Shown here: positions 23,401 to 32,686 of the stretch, piece after piece
Layout of the letters: every line of letters starts with the position of its first letter
Numbering within the stretch: position 1 is the first letter of the stretch
Assembly: GCA_023213315.1 (NCBI GenBank)
Contig: JAKCPI010005284.1
Location: 20,461-84,460 of the forward strand
Source: Euborellia annulipes
Lineage: Eukaryota > Arthropoda > Insecta > Dermaptera > Anisolabididae
Direction of reading: 5' to 3'
DNA length: 64,000 nucleotides
Notes under the pieces: model-generated
The model's input: only the letters and a program-made list of their open reading frames with translations
The model's database searches: none
What the model was told of the DNA's origin: nothing
Position numbers and translations under genes: made by a program

Positions 23401-24003
23401 TGCGCAGTGTATTTATTAATTTAATAAAAAGACGTTGATTGTGGTCGAAAAATAATTTCTATTCGAATTATTTCAAATGAATATTGATTTTTGATTTCTT
23501 CCTGTAGATTTTGAGTACTTCCGTCTTTTCAATAGTAGCTGCTGACGTAGTTGCATAAGTCTAGTAAAGTTAATAGAGAAAGGGTTATTAAGTAATTTGC
23601 TCTTAGATGAGGATTAATACAATATACGTAGAATATGACGCCTTTATCACATAATATAATATTTTCTCACATCATAATTCATAATAAAAAAAATTGAAAA
23701 TTTGATACCAATTAATGTTTGGGCATGTCAAATATAAAATATCAAAATTTATGACAACATGCACATTGTTAGGGCTGAGGGAAGAGGGGATTACTCAATA
23801 GCGAGCTGCATAGAAGAGAGGCCCGAGATTGGAAGGGAGATCTCGACAGGTGCAAGGGGGTGGAGGTGCTCTTTAGATGCGAATTAGCTCACAAGCTCAA
23901 ATATAATAATAAAAATAATTCTCTTTTTTAGCCTGATCAAGTTCATGCATCTGATACGGAAGCAATGTGGTCTGATATGGATTTGGAGTTAAATAGCCAA
24001 TAA
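13358..24003 (+). CDS. ANAPC7: Anaphase-promoting complex subunit 7 (TPR protein), complete
   Basis: Eleven exons join in phase: 13358-13426, 13491-13719, 16523-16704, 19544-19656, 19907-20090, 20465-20668, 20912-21154, 21224-21352, 21444-21589, 21662-21812 and 23932-24003 (stop TAA). They give 573 residues, close to vertebrate APC7. The protein is a chain of tetratricopeptide repeats. Family-specific stretches include RECPFALEAADGLLSLGVKG, LVIEASNSGSNCEWLNTWIKA, GKFQEAVVHFRESLQIAP and FDHYSIALNLDPSN. It ends in an acidic tail (DEEPAEEKIADSDNE, then DTEAMWSDMDLEL), as in APC7. APC7 is a homodimeric TPR subunit of the APC/C ubiquitin ligase, next to APC3 in the arc lamp, and helps bind co-activators and regulators. 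Exon 10 could instead end at 21806, which removes two residues without changing the frame. Introns 2, 3 and 10 are swollen by transposons; the others are short. Confidence 0.95.
14790..15235. repeat. Fold-back element with decayed hammerhead motifs (APC7 intron 2)
   Basis: Arms 14790-14990 and 15016-15235 are inverted copies. Each has CTGATGA, a GGC/GCC stem II and GCCGAAAC (CTGATGA and GAAA on the plus strand near 15082 and 15109). GTC is replaced by CCT after GAAA in both arms, so the cleavage triplet and ACGT palindrome are gone, while overall structure and symmetry persist. The spacer is only about 25 bp. Confidence 0.75.
15694..16384 (-). pseudogene. Tc1/mariner-like transposase remnant (APC7 intron 2)
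   Basis: The minus strand reads ISMSLLREHFPKHRVSLRGD, then LEWPVRSTDLSPCDFFYGH, matching the DDE region of a Tc1/mariner transposase (SPDLSPCDFFLWG is usual). Upstream residues FFLPELEEMNVWYPQVGAR also fit. Frameshifts break it before the C-terminus. A related fragment is at 24365-24905. Boundaries are approximate. Confidence 0.75.
16959..17189. mobile_element. MITE with ATATCGCCTGCTGAGAATGC terminal repeats (APC7 intron 3)
   Basis: The left end reads ATATCGCCTGCTGAGAATGC, and the right end is its near complement (GCATTCTCAGCAGGCAATAT). The inside is imperfectly palindromic, for example AAAAGGCGTTTGAAAGT and its complement. A relative lies at 33321-33621. It is non-coding. The superfamily is unresolved; a TA duplication is possible. 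Confidence 0.7.
17345..17520. repeat. Homopolymer cluster
   Basis: Long runs of G, C, A and T follow each other with an (AT)n tract at about 17418-17432. It is simple sequence and may be unreliable in assembly; the apparent reading frame across it is not a gene. Confidence 0.7.
17634..18437 (+). mobile_element. Harbinger (PIF) element remnant with transposase N-terminal fragment (APC7 intron 3)
   Basis: The terminal inverted repeats are GGACATACGCACACGG at the left and the complement of GGGCACGCGCACACGG at the right, each followed inward by GTGACTTTTGTCA. Flanks are TTA and TCA, an imperfect 3-bp duplication of the kind Harbinger elements make. Coding remnants include SFDYLLELLKP (18138 on) and NTNMRGAIPPEERLAIT, which match the N-terminal region of PIF/Harbinger nucleases. 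The DDE domain is missing, so it is a deleted, non-autonomous copy. Confidence 0.75.
17961..18025 (-). repeat. tRNA 3'-half insertion with 8-bp target duplication
   Basis: Within the Harbinger remnant, 49 bp (17969-18017) are flanked by GGGCAAAA on both sides (17961-17968 and 18018-18025). Read on the minus strand, the insert has an anticodon-arm-like hairpin, a 5-nt variable loop, a perfect T-arm (CCTGG TTCGACT CCAGG) and the acceptor end GGGTGCA. It is the 3' half of a class I tRNA. No 5' half is present, so it is not a tRNA gene. With one copy of the duplication it adds 57 bp, keeping the transposase frame. Confidence 0.65.
19020..19385. repeat. Fold-back element with one intact and one half hammerhead motif (APC7 intron 3)
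   Basis: Outer arms share AAGAAAAGAAAGCCTTTGG and GGAGACGTTTCGGAC with their complements near 19285-19345. On the minus strand the left arm has CTGAAGA (19102-19096), a GGGC/GTCC stem II and GAAACGTC (19075-19068), but stem I is weak. The right arm keeps GAAACGTC (19292-19299) while the CTGANGA side has been replaced. Confidence 0.7.
22749..22789 (-). ncRNA. Small hammerhead-ribozyme motif (intact)
   Basis: On the minus strand CTGAAGA is at 22785-22779 and GAAACGTC at 22760-22753. Stem II is GGCC with GGCC around a 9-nt loop. Stem I is GGCT (22789-22786) with AGCC (22752-22749). Left partner of a divergent pair with 22898-22938, with identical core and stems. Confidence 0.75.
22898..22938 (+). 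ncRNA. Small hammerhead-ribozyme motif (intact)
   Basis: CTGAAGA at 22902-22908 and GAAACGTC at 22927-22934. Stem II is GGCC/GGCC; stem I is GGCT (22898-22901) with AGCC (22935-22938). ACGT replaces stem III. It is the right arm of the fold-back whose left copy is at 22749-22789; the flanks end in GGCTGCC, as in other family members. Confidence 0.75.
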
Positions 24004-24364
24004 GACAAATATTATTATTATTATTATATAATCATCGTCGAAATAATCATTATCTTCCAATTATTTATTATCCTTATATATATATAGAACTTAATTAGAA
24101 AACCTAAAATATATGTTAGAAACATAGATTCTTCATTCATTCTATTATAGTAAATTTGCCTTATATTAAAAAAAAATATATATTGCACTAATTTCAATTG
24201 GCAAAATAACATCTAAGACTACGCACAACATTCTCTCTATTTTTAGTCTGTCATTTCTTAGGAAGCCTACAAAGGAAAAAAAACAATTATTCTTAGAAAG
24301 AGGCGAGGCGAATGAGTCCCTCCTTCGGAACAGATCTCATTCACCTCTCCCTAATAAAGGGTGC

Positions 24365-24905
24365 GGCGCGGGAACTTCCTTATTTTATAAAATTATAAGA
24401 CAAAAAGTATTGGAGATATCATTTTTAGAAATCTGAAGTTTTGGGCCAGCATTTTCGTGACGATCTTGACGATAGCATCACGAATCATGTTCTTCAGTTG
24501 ACCCAGGGATACCGGACGATTAGTATAGTCTACGCCAAGGATTTGAAATATCCCCTTAAAAAAACCCCAGGGTAATAAGTCTGGCAAGCGCACTGGTCAC
24601 TCTAAATCACCCCTTAAAGAGATAAGACGTTTGGACAAGTGTTCGTGCAAGAGAGACAAGGAAATTCGTGCCGTCATGCTGGTACCATACATCCCTCACA
24701 TCCATTTGTTCAAGTTCAGGAAGAAAAAATTCTTTCACCTTCTTCAAATAATGCTCAGAAGTGACAAAACTTCAGATTTCGACTCCCAATTTTTTGAACA
24801 GAACGGTGGCTACCTTCAAGATATCATTTTTAAAAAGAAATGAAAAAAATTTAAAGGTACCGCTATGCAAAAAAAAAAAAAAATTAAAATGATAAATCCA
24901 GTACA
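24365..24905 (-). pseudogene. Tc1/mariner-like transposase fragment
   Basis: The minus strand encodes LPDLLPWGFFKGIFQIL and then a segment containing NMIRDAIVKIVTKMLAQNF, a decayed C-terminus of the family at 15694-16384. Both copies share the left-end block GGGAACTTNCTTATTTT and ACAAAAAGTA.TGGAGATATC. Confidence 0.65.
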
Positions 24906-25756
24906 TTTATAAGTAAGTTCCCGCCCCGCACACTGTATAGCTACATTCCTGAGAGTGCATCTCAAAAATTACTCTTTCCTAGATGTGAAAGGTCATTTGA
25001 GGTCTGAACTTGGGAAATAAATATCTTTCTCCATTAGAAACTTTTTTTTTAGAAATAATTCTACGAAATGATCTTGTTTTTTAAACGGTTTCCAGGCAAA
25101 CTAGGCGAATGACAAAGGTCAGGTGTACAGTGCGTAATTTCTTTCAAAGTGCAAACATTTCTTTGATTTCATGTCCTTTTTCCGATTTTTGAAGAGGTAT
25201 GGAACACGCGCTACCATACATCACTCACTTTTCGGTGAACTTTCACGCATCATAAACGTTTGCCATAGGCTTAATATTTTCGGACCTATTTATGAATGGT
25301 TCATTTAAATAGACACCTAAAAAGTGAGATAACAAAATTTTATTTTCACCTTTCATATTACTTTTGAACCCGTTGAGGGACTGTAAATATCCAGGAATAA
25401 AAGAATGAATTTACTTCTTTTTCAAATAATTAGCCTTTAACATCCAGATGTTATTTTTAAGACATGATAAATGAATTGAAAGAAGCAAATTTGTCAATTG
25501 ATATTAGTATTTTAGAGGAAGTCCGCCAAAGGACTTGCTGATTTTAAAATTAAATAATTCGATAATGAAACAAAAGGTATCTTAATACTAGTGGCTGTTG
25601 CAGAGTATTCAAACGAAAGGAACATCCAGCCAGGAAAAATAAAATTCTTTAAATTTTCGCTTTATGCTCCTTTCCACGTTTTAAACAAAAGTTATGTTTA
25701 TTTTGAAAGTAGAAGTTGTTCAACTCATGTACTCCATGAAACAACATGTTCTAGTA

Positions 25757-25850
25757 CAGGGGTGGTCAACATGAGGACCGCGACTATGTCAATGTTGGAT
25801 ATATCACCAAAAGAACAGGGAATATTTTTTATGAAATTTGGCCACCCCTC
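25757..25850. mobile_element. Short hAT-like MITE
   Basis: A 94-bp element with ends CAGGGGTGGTCAA and TTGGCCACCCCTC. Flanks TTCTAGTA and TTCTTGAA agree at 6 of 8 positions, so the target duplication has decayed or the ends are misplaced. It explains the 3' part of the 88-codon frame at 25591-25857, which I do not call a gene. Confidence 0.5.
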
Positions 25851-26506
25851 TTCTTGAACGCTATAATTTATTGCTATCAAATTTCACAACTTGCAAAATA
25901 AACATATCTTTTCTTTCATTTTTCTATCGATCTTTGTTTCCGAGTTTTTTAATATTTAAATTGAGTGAATTCTTTGCTGGTCACCCTGTACTTTTCATTT
26001 CATTTTAGTACATTCATTTAAAACCGAGGTTATTAACCCGCAGTATATTTTTTTTTTCAATTATGGAGCTCGCACTTGTTTGCTTTCTCGGGTTAAGAAA
26101 CCCCGGTCTAACAAATGTACTTAAATGAAATACGTATTTAATTACAAATTTAATTAGATGATAAGAAGTAGAAAAATGTTTTAGTTTTCCTTTCTTTCTT
26201 GGGAAAGATTCTTAGAACTGAAAGAAAAATTGTTTTTTGTTGCAATCACTTTTTTGCTTGTAAAATCGCCACATTGTTTTCCCCCATCAAGAGTCCCTCG
26301 CCCATCCATCGCTCGTTCTCTCTTGTCTCTTGTCGGATCCTTCAAACCGCACTTCATTCACTTTTAACTTAAAAAAATTGAATGCAACAAAAATATATTT
26401 TCATAAATGATAAAATTTTAATTTCTTGGAAAAACTTTCTTAAAAAAGCTCTTCTATCCTACTTTATCAATTTTTTTTTACTAAATTTTTTTTTTTTTTT
26501 TTTTAG

Positions 26507-26628
26507 TCAGTTTCCTTGGATATTCTATGAACATTTTTAAAAGTGATCCAGATTTTGAAAATTATATATTGGATATTTCTCAAGGGACGAGGAATTTGAG
26601 GAAACTTGCTGCCCCATTAATTACATGA
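26507..26628 (+). CDS. Possible terminal coding exon of an unrecognised gene
   Basis: A strong acceptor (20 T residues then AG at 26505-26506) is followed by two bases and 39 open codons ending TGA. The peptide contains SFLGYSMNIFKSDPDFENY and a basic run RNLRKLAAPL, and looks more protein-like than random AT-rich frames. No upstream donor in a suitable phase was found: the 120 bp before the acceptor contain no GT. It could be real with a distant first exon, or chance. Confidence 0.25.
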
Positions 26629-27082
26629 TTGTTAAAACGGAAGCTTAGATATATATATAGATATATGTAAAATTTGTTTCTAGCACTGATCGGACTCAAT
26701 ATCAGGTCAAATAAAATTGACCTCATGATGAGTCTGTTCAGCGCTCATAATAAATTATATCTTTATATATATCATATATACGGTACATATTTATCTAAGC
26801 TTCATTTTTTTAGTATTTATTCATTTTTATTTAATTAATAAATTCTCTTATAAACAATAAATTAATTACTAACAATTAAAAATGTTGATTCATTGTTATA
26901 AACATAAATTATACTTTTTTTAAAAATATTTATATTTTTTCTTTCTTCACTCTATTTTCTTTCTTAAATTGATAATATCATCTAAAATATTCATTATAAT
27001 AAACTTTTTAGATAATATTTAAAGTGAAACTTTATTTTGATCGACACAAATTTTTTCGTTTCTCTATCAGCATGTCGCGTTC

Positions 27083-27140
27083 CAAGCCGTGACGTCAAAG
27101 GCCGTGACGCTACAAGTTATGACGTCACAAGCCATGACGA
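27083..27140. promoter_or_regulatory. Tandem cluster of CRE-like sites
   Basis: Four imperfect 15-16 bp units of the form AAGNNNTGACGTCA lie side by side. Two keep the full TGACGTCA palindrome (27090-27097 and 27120-27127); the other two are degraded. CREB/ATF-type bZIP factors bind this palindrome. No gene was recognised next to it; PEX12 starts 2 kb downstream. Regulatory function is inferred. Confidence 0.4.
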
Positions 27141-27570
27141 CAAAAATAGGAAAGTTTTAATATATATGACGAATTATTATGAGATTTAATTTTTCAATTT
27201 TTAAATTGATAAAATATAATTTTTAAAATAATTTAAAATGATTCAAATACTAAATAAATATTTTTCTCAGTTTTTAATTTAACATACGCCAATTGATTTC
27301 CCATTATCATTCCCATTTTTCAATTATTAAATTAAGATTAAAAACGCGATTTTAATACCCTTAATTGAATAATTTTCTGAAAATTTTCAGTTAAAAGCCT
27401 ACGATCCGAAAAAAGTTTCACTTGCATCGTGGTTTCATAAAACCACACAATGTTTTTTTTTTTAATTTGCTTATATTAACCCCCAGGATCAATGATTATT
27501 TAGTTCAACTTCAACATCCAGTCGTGATTAGGTGAAGTGAAGTGCAATACCTGGTATATATTGTATATTC

Positions 27571-27880
27571 TAGGGTCCGACCGAAACAAGATTTTCAGGA
27601 TCTTAGTTTCGGCTGAAATCGTAACCGAAATCGAAACTTATATTTCTTAAACAAAATTCATATCATTTTACCTTTTTTTTGGGAAGGCAAAATTTTTTCC
27701 GCCTTGCGGAAATTTTTTTCTTCCTCACCTGGTCATTCGACCTTTTTTTTTCGTGCGAGTCTCATCCCATCTTTTCATACTCAGGTTTCGGCTGGTTTTT
27801 GGCCGAAACCGAAACCCACGGCAGAAACCAGGTTTTTTGGCCGAAACCGTAACTGAAACTGAATGTTCGGTCGGTTTCTA
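27571..27880. mobile_element. MITE with TAGGGTCCGACCGAAAC ends and 8-bp target duplication
   Basis: A 310-bp element, left end TAGGGTCCGACCGAAAC, right end the complement of TAGAAACCGACCGAAC, flanked by GTATATTC on both sides (27563-27570 and 27881-27888). The inside is rich in GTTTCGGCCGAAAC-type short palindromes. Two other copies with their own 8-bp duplications are at 55714-56150 and 63091-63440; a truncated one is at 38944-39030. Non-coding. The 8-bp duplication suggests the hAT superfamily. Confidence 0.8.
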
Positions 27881-28239
27881 GTATATTCATTGTGGTCCAC
27901 AAAAAAATCTTTTCTTTTGTTTTTATTATGTTTTTTTGACCAACTGCTTGTACAAATTATAATAAGACTAAGGCTCCAATCCCTGATGATGATAATATTT
28001 ATACAAGCAATCGTCCAAAAAATGTTAATAAAATGTCTTATCAACAAATATATTGAGGTGTGTGTGTGTGTGTCTATACATACATATCCTGGTACATATA
28101 ATTATAAAAAATAAGTAATATTTATCAACTCTAATATCAGAAATACGAAGTGCAATTTAGATGGAATTGGTGAGAACACTGTATTGGAGTTAGTAAATAT
28201 TAATTACTAATGTCTAATAAATCTTCAATGTATTATGTA

Positions 28240-28325
28240 CATATTTAATTAGAAGAAAGGGGCGGGGGCCTTCCCGTGAAATATAAAGCTTTTTTTATTT
28301 CCGTCCCCTTCTAATTGAATATCCA
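28240..28325. repeat. Short inverted repeat
   Basis: AATTAGAAGAAAGGGGCGG on the left pairs with CCGTCCCCTTCTAATT on the right around a short loop. No further copies were noticed. Confidence 0.4.
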
Positions 28326-28874
28326 CAGCCATTCAACCCAAGAAATTGTATATATTTAGTCCTACTTACCTCCCCCTCATCACAACTAATTCATATGCAA
28401 TATTTTGTTCAACTATAAAAATTAATTGATCCGAAAACCTACAATTTTATGTTTTGTTTATTTATAAGGTGATTGTAAATATCTCATGCACGTCCTATCA
28501 TTAAAGCTACATTATCAATATTCAAGTAATTGAAAATAAAAATTGTAAAGTTGACTCTATTTGCTTTTATTTTTGTTACGCGCCTCGTCTTAGTTCCTCA
28601 TCAAACATCCTATTGCTCATATAATAGATTAGATTGCATCAAAGTAAAGTTATAAAATTGGCTTAGGAAAGGGCAGAGCTCGGGGAGTTCGAATTGCCTT
28701 CAAATGTTGAGTCATTGGATGGCAACATGGATAAATAAAAGGAATGCTGGTTTAAATAAATAAATGCACGGGTCTCTGGGCACCAAAGGAGTTTTTTTTT
28801 AACACATTTATAATAATTATTTATTTTTATTGCAATTAGAAAATAATCTATATATAAGCTTATATATATATAGA

Positions 28875-28940
28875 CCCAGCTCGGTCGGGTAGCTCGTGGT
28901 CGCCATCCAAGTATCCATCCACTAGATGTCGGCCCCTGAG
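28875..28940. repeat. GC-rich interspersed repeat, tail fragment
   Basis: Shares CCCAGCTCGG, AGCTCGTGGTCGCCATCCA and GGCCCCTGAG with the ends of the longer copies at 33873-34120 and 53945-54177. The reading frame over it is not a gene. Confidence 0.6.
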
Positions 28941-29147
28941 TACGCAGCAAGTAGTTTTCGAAACTTTCTAATTGCCGCCAAATTCTCTTTTCTCTCAATA
29001 GATGTCTCTAGCATCTTCAAGCCTGTCAATTATAAATAAAAATGCAAAAGTGACAGTTCTTATCAAAGGTTAAAGTTTCCATTTTTTTTCTCCCCCTCTT
29101 TTTAATTTTTATATAATGATTAAAGATCGAAATTTATTAAGAGAGCT

Positions 29148-32100
29148 ATGGCCCAAAGAGGTGCACATTTGACGGCCAATGTTTCAACAAAGCCATCCAT
29201 TTTTGAAATTGTTGCTCAAGATTCACTCAATTCGACATTTAAGCCAGCAATAAAACGTCTCATTCAGGTAAATTATCTATTTTTATTTAATAAAAATCCA
29301 TTAATCAAATCAAGAAACTTGATTATTAAATAATAATGAGTAAATCTTTTCAACTGTTGTCATTTTTTAAAAAATAAGATTTAATAATTACTTTTTCAAA
29401 CAGAAATTTAACAATATCTTATTGTTAAAAACTTTTGATTATTAAATTTTTAGTTTCTCTACGTGAAAAACCCTGAAAGATATTCATGGCTTGAATTATA
29501 TTTTGAAGAAATATATTTAGGATTTAATTGTATCTTACAAGGTTTGTTTGTTTTTTTTTTCAATTCTTAATCACTCTGACTGATATCTTAATAAAATTTT
29601 TTCAAATTTATACTAGGCTATAATCTACACTATAATAGTGCAAGTTATTCAGAAAACTTTTATGGTCTTATAAGATTGAATATCAATCGAAAATCCTTGA
29701 ATACAAGTCTAACAAATAAACAAAAATTGATTTCACTCTTCACCCTCGTTTTTTTACCATATTTAAAATCGAAATGGGATCGAAAAATGGATCAAATGAA
29801 ATTGGAAGAAATCGATGGGAAACGTTCAAATTCAATCAGTGATAGAACTCGACGAAAACTCATTCGATCACATCAGGTAAATATTTTTTTTATTTTACTA
29901 TTAAAAAGACCCGAGATCATTAGACACTGACAAGGGGTCAAATAGAAGTTTGCCTGACCAAAAACGTGCCTCATTTAAATTAAAACTTAATCACGTCCAA
30001 AGAGGCACCTCGGCAAATTTCTCTCGAAAAGAGACTGAAAAAACTGAAGCTCGCCCCTCATGTGATTATTTCATTTTTATTTTAAACCTTAATGGAAACT
30101 TTGCTGATTCAAACCCAAACATTTTCAAATAATGATTTCGATTTCGTTGAAATAATCACATTGGTTTGGGATTATCATATCCTTAGGAAAGCCTCAAGGC
30201 ATTCTCGTCTCCTAATTTTGTTCAATTCCTTTTCTATATTTTCAGATAGTTCATTTTCTTCTCGAGTCCGCAGAGCTCATTCAATATTTACGTTACATGA
30301 GTGGTCAAACCGTTTATGCAAAGCCTTCTCTTTGGCTGGCTAACGTTAGCCTCAATTATGGCGAAACGAGAACTTTACAAGATCGAGCATGGCATTTATT
30401 AAAAACTTTTAGGTCTGTATTTCTAGTATTTATTTATTTTTCTTATATAAGTGTGATGACTAAAAAAAAATATACAGTATATATATGAATAATTCATTGT
30501 ATGTAAATGTTGAGTACCTAGAAAATATTTCAAAGTTGTCTTGAAAAAAATAATTTAATTAACATATAAATTAATACTTTACTAATAGCATTTACCAGAG
30601 GCAAATCTTAAGATTTTTTTTCATTTAACCAAGAACAATGAGAAATGCATTTTATTTTAGATTTATTAATACTTTTTTGTTTTCGGTAATAAGCATGAGC
30701 AGGATGGCAGCCAAGAAACAAATTAGACAACAAATTTAAAGTTAATTTTCATCCAATGTTTTTATTTCAATTGCCGACGTTTCGGACGCAAATCGCGTAC
30801 TTCCTCAGGACAGTTGCTAGTCAGTACTATACAGATGTATCTATTTTTTTTAATAATATAAAATCACACTTTAAACATGTATAATGCATTATTTGAAACT
30901 GCATATATTTGATGGCACCTTTGACATTCAATCCAAGAGGCGTCGATGAGTGCCATTAAATATGTACAGTTTCAAATAATGTATTGCTCATATTTAAAGA
31001 GTGATTTTTTTATTATTAAAAAAAAATACATACATCTGTATTCTACTGACTAGCAATTGTCCTGAGGAAGTACGCGATTTGCGTCCGAAACGTCGGCAAT
31101 TGAAATAAAAACATTGGATGGAAATTAACTTTAAATTTTTTGTCTTATTTGTTTCCTGGCTGCCATCCTGCTCGTGCTTAGCTTATTTATATTTAATAAA
31201 GAGATAATACTGTATTTATAAACAAAATCGAGTGTAATTCACCAATAACCAATATATTTTTTTTGTTTTAGTATGGGTAAACTATTATCATTAGCATTAT
31301 CTGAATCTTTACAATTTGCTGCCTTCTTTTTTCACTTTCTTCATTGGTGGAACCAAGAGCCATCGAGGACAAATTTAACTGCTCTACCAATTCCAGATCC
31401 TCCATCTACTGTAAGTAAATTAATATAAGAACGTAGCCAAAAATTTATTATAAGAGTTCAGGATAATCTCGTTCCCCTTGATTAATTGAGATTATTTAAT
31501 TTTATAGGAAATAGCTAACTTGATCTAAAGGAGCAGAGTTTTTTTTTTAATATTTTTATTAGATATTACGGTGGGAGGAACCATAAACAATATATAAAAT
31601 AGCATCGTAGTATAAACCTAGGTGGCTTGAAACACGAGGGGTGGGGGAAGGGTGAACGTCCCCTTTTGGATACGCCTGTTTTAATAGGAAGTAATCCAAA
31701 TCTAATTTTCCAAATTTTAAGAGTGATTTTCTAAAGAGATGTTTCGGCTGCGACTGTAAGGGCATTGCTCATCTGTTGGTTTCTTTTTTTTTTTACTTTC
31801 TCTTACCTATGTATATATGTATTATATATATATAGAGAGAGAAAGTATTGGATTCATGTCAAAAATTGGATGTCGAGATTTTGATGGATCTTACACTTTT
31901 TGAAGTCCCCTGAAAATGCCAAAATTTTTTTATTAACGCCAAATTTATAAAATTGTAAAATAATCTTTCCCTTTCAGTTTTTCTCTGTCTATTTTATTGG
32001 AAATTCTTATAAAAACAAAATTTTTATTTAATATTCTATAAAACATGGAGTTTATGTTGATTTGACTCTCAAATTGAAAATCGACATATTTTTCTTTATT

Positions 32101-32576
32101 TAAATTGCATTAAATTAATTAAAATAATTTGTATTTGTGTTAAATTTACTTAGAAATCTAAAGAATATTTCATATTAAATGTTTCTTAAATTAGAACATC
32201 ATTAAGGTAGATTTGAATAGGTCTTCTTAAAAAGACACAAGTTTTTTTTATGCGCAGTGTATATATAGGTCTATTAATATATATGTACATTTTCTTTTGT
32301 TTCAGCATGAAATAGATAAACGTTTTCTAAATATTTGTCCTATTTGTTATAAAAAGCGAAGAATTGACACTTGTCTTCCAGTCTCTGGGTGAGTGAATTA
32401 TTTTCTTTTCTTTTATGAAATGTACATGGATAACTATAATTCAAAAATGTTTATTTCTCAGGTATCTATTTTGTTTTGAATGTATCTCACAATATTTGGA
32501 CCAAAATGGACATTGTCCTGTCACCAAGTATCCAGCGACCAGTCAAGATCTTATACGGATATATAAAAATGAATGA
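29148..32576 (+). CDS. PEX12: PEX12, peroxisome assembly protein 12 (RING-type), complete
   Basis: Seven exons join in phase: 29148-29267, 29454-29541, 29617-29876, 30246-30412, 31272-31410, 32306-32388 and 32462-32576 (stop TGA). They give 323 residues (human 359). The N-terminus MAQRGAHLTAN and KPSIFEIVAQDSLNSTFKPA match PEX12, as do SASYSENFYGL, LFTLVFLPYLKSKWD, LQFAAFFFHFLHWWNQEP and LTALPIPDPPS. The C-terminal RING-like domain reads NICPICYKKRRIDTCLPVSG, FCFECISQYLDQNGHCPVTK. It has the reduced set of five cysteines typical of PEX12, which binds fewer zinc ions than a full RING. PEX12 is a peroxisomal membrane protein that forms, with PEX2 and PEX10, the ubiquitin-ligase/retrotranslocation channel recycling the import receptor PEX5. 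Hydrophobic helices in exons 3 and 5 fit that. An AATAAA at 32599-32604 is the probable poly(A) signal. Confidence 0.95.
30768..30816 (-). ncRNA. Small hammerhead-ribozyme motif
   Basis: Minus strand: CTGAGGA (30808-30802), GAAACGTC (30783-30776). Stem I is CAACTGTC (30816-30809) with GGCAATTG (30775-30768), one mismatch and one G-U pair. Stem II (GTACGC/GCGTCC) has one mismatch. Core intact. Confidence 0.7.
31054..31102 (+). ncRNA. Small hammerhead-ribozyme motif with 8-bp stem I
   Basis: CTGAGGA (31062-31068), GAAACGTC (31087-31094). Stem I is CAATTGTC (31054-31061) with GGCAATTG (31095-31102): all eight positions pair, one of them G-U. Stem II has five of six pairs around loop GATTT. This is the best stem I in the window. 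It lies in the sense orientation within PEX12 pre-mRNA. Confidence 0.8.
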
Positions 32577-32598
32577 TCATTTACTAAGTAAATAATTA

Positions 32599-32604
32599 AA
32601 TAAA
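32599..32604 (+). promoter_or_regulatory. Likely poly(A) signal of PEX12
   Basis: AATAAA 23 bp after the stop codon. Confidence 0.55.
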
Positions 32605-32686
32605 CAATTTTTCTCATATTTTTACATTTCATTTTTTTTTTTTTTTCAAATGGATCAGAAATTTCTATTACCACTATGAGGCTAAC

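Larger units (their letters stand above)
22516..23412. mobile_element. Inverted-repeat transposon with a hammerhead fold-back nested in it (APC7 intron 10)
   Basis: The outer ends (TACGCAGCGTGTCAAAAA and the complement of TACACTGCGCATCAAAAA) and about 170 bp of flanking sequence are inverted copies (22516-22690 and about 23230-23412). A single-arm relative lies at 31905-32275 in PEX12 intron 5. The ends resemble Tc1-type inverted repeats next to TA. A hammerhead fold-back (22690-23003) occupies the interior. Confidence 0.65.
24004..26506. other. Intergenic, downstream of APC7
   Basis: Holds a Tc1/mariner remnant (24365-24905) and a short hAT-like MITE (25757-25850). The remainder shows no exon, RNA gene or recognisable repeat. 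Confidence 0.5.
30690..31165. repeat. Fold-back element with paired hammerheads (PEX12 intron 4)
   Basis: Arms of about 150 bp are inverted copies, from GAGCAGGATGGCAGCCA at the left to TGGCTGCCATCCTGCTC at the right, with an imperfectly palindromic centre of about 240 bp (for example TTTCAAATAATG on one side and its complement on the other). Each arm carries one hammerhead motif. The outer GGCAGCCA/TGGCTGCC boundary is shared with other members of the family. Confidence 0.8.

Noticed and set aside
25591..25857. 88-codon plus-strand frame
   Set aside because: Its 3' part is a short MITE, and no splice sites or similarity were seen.
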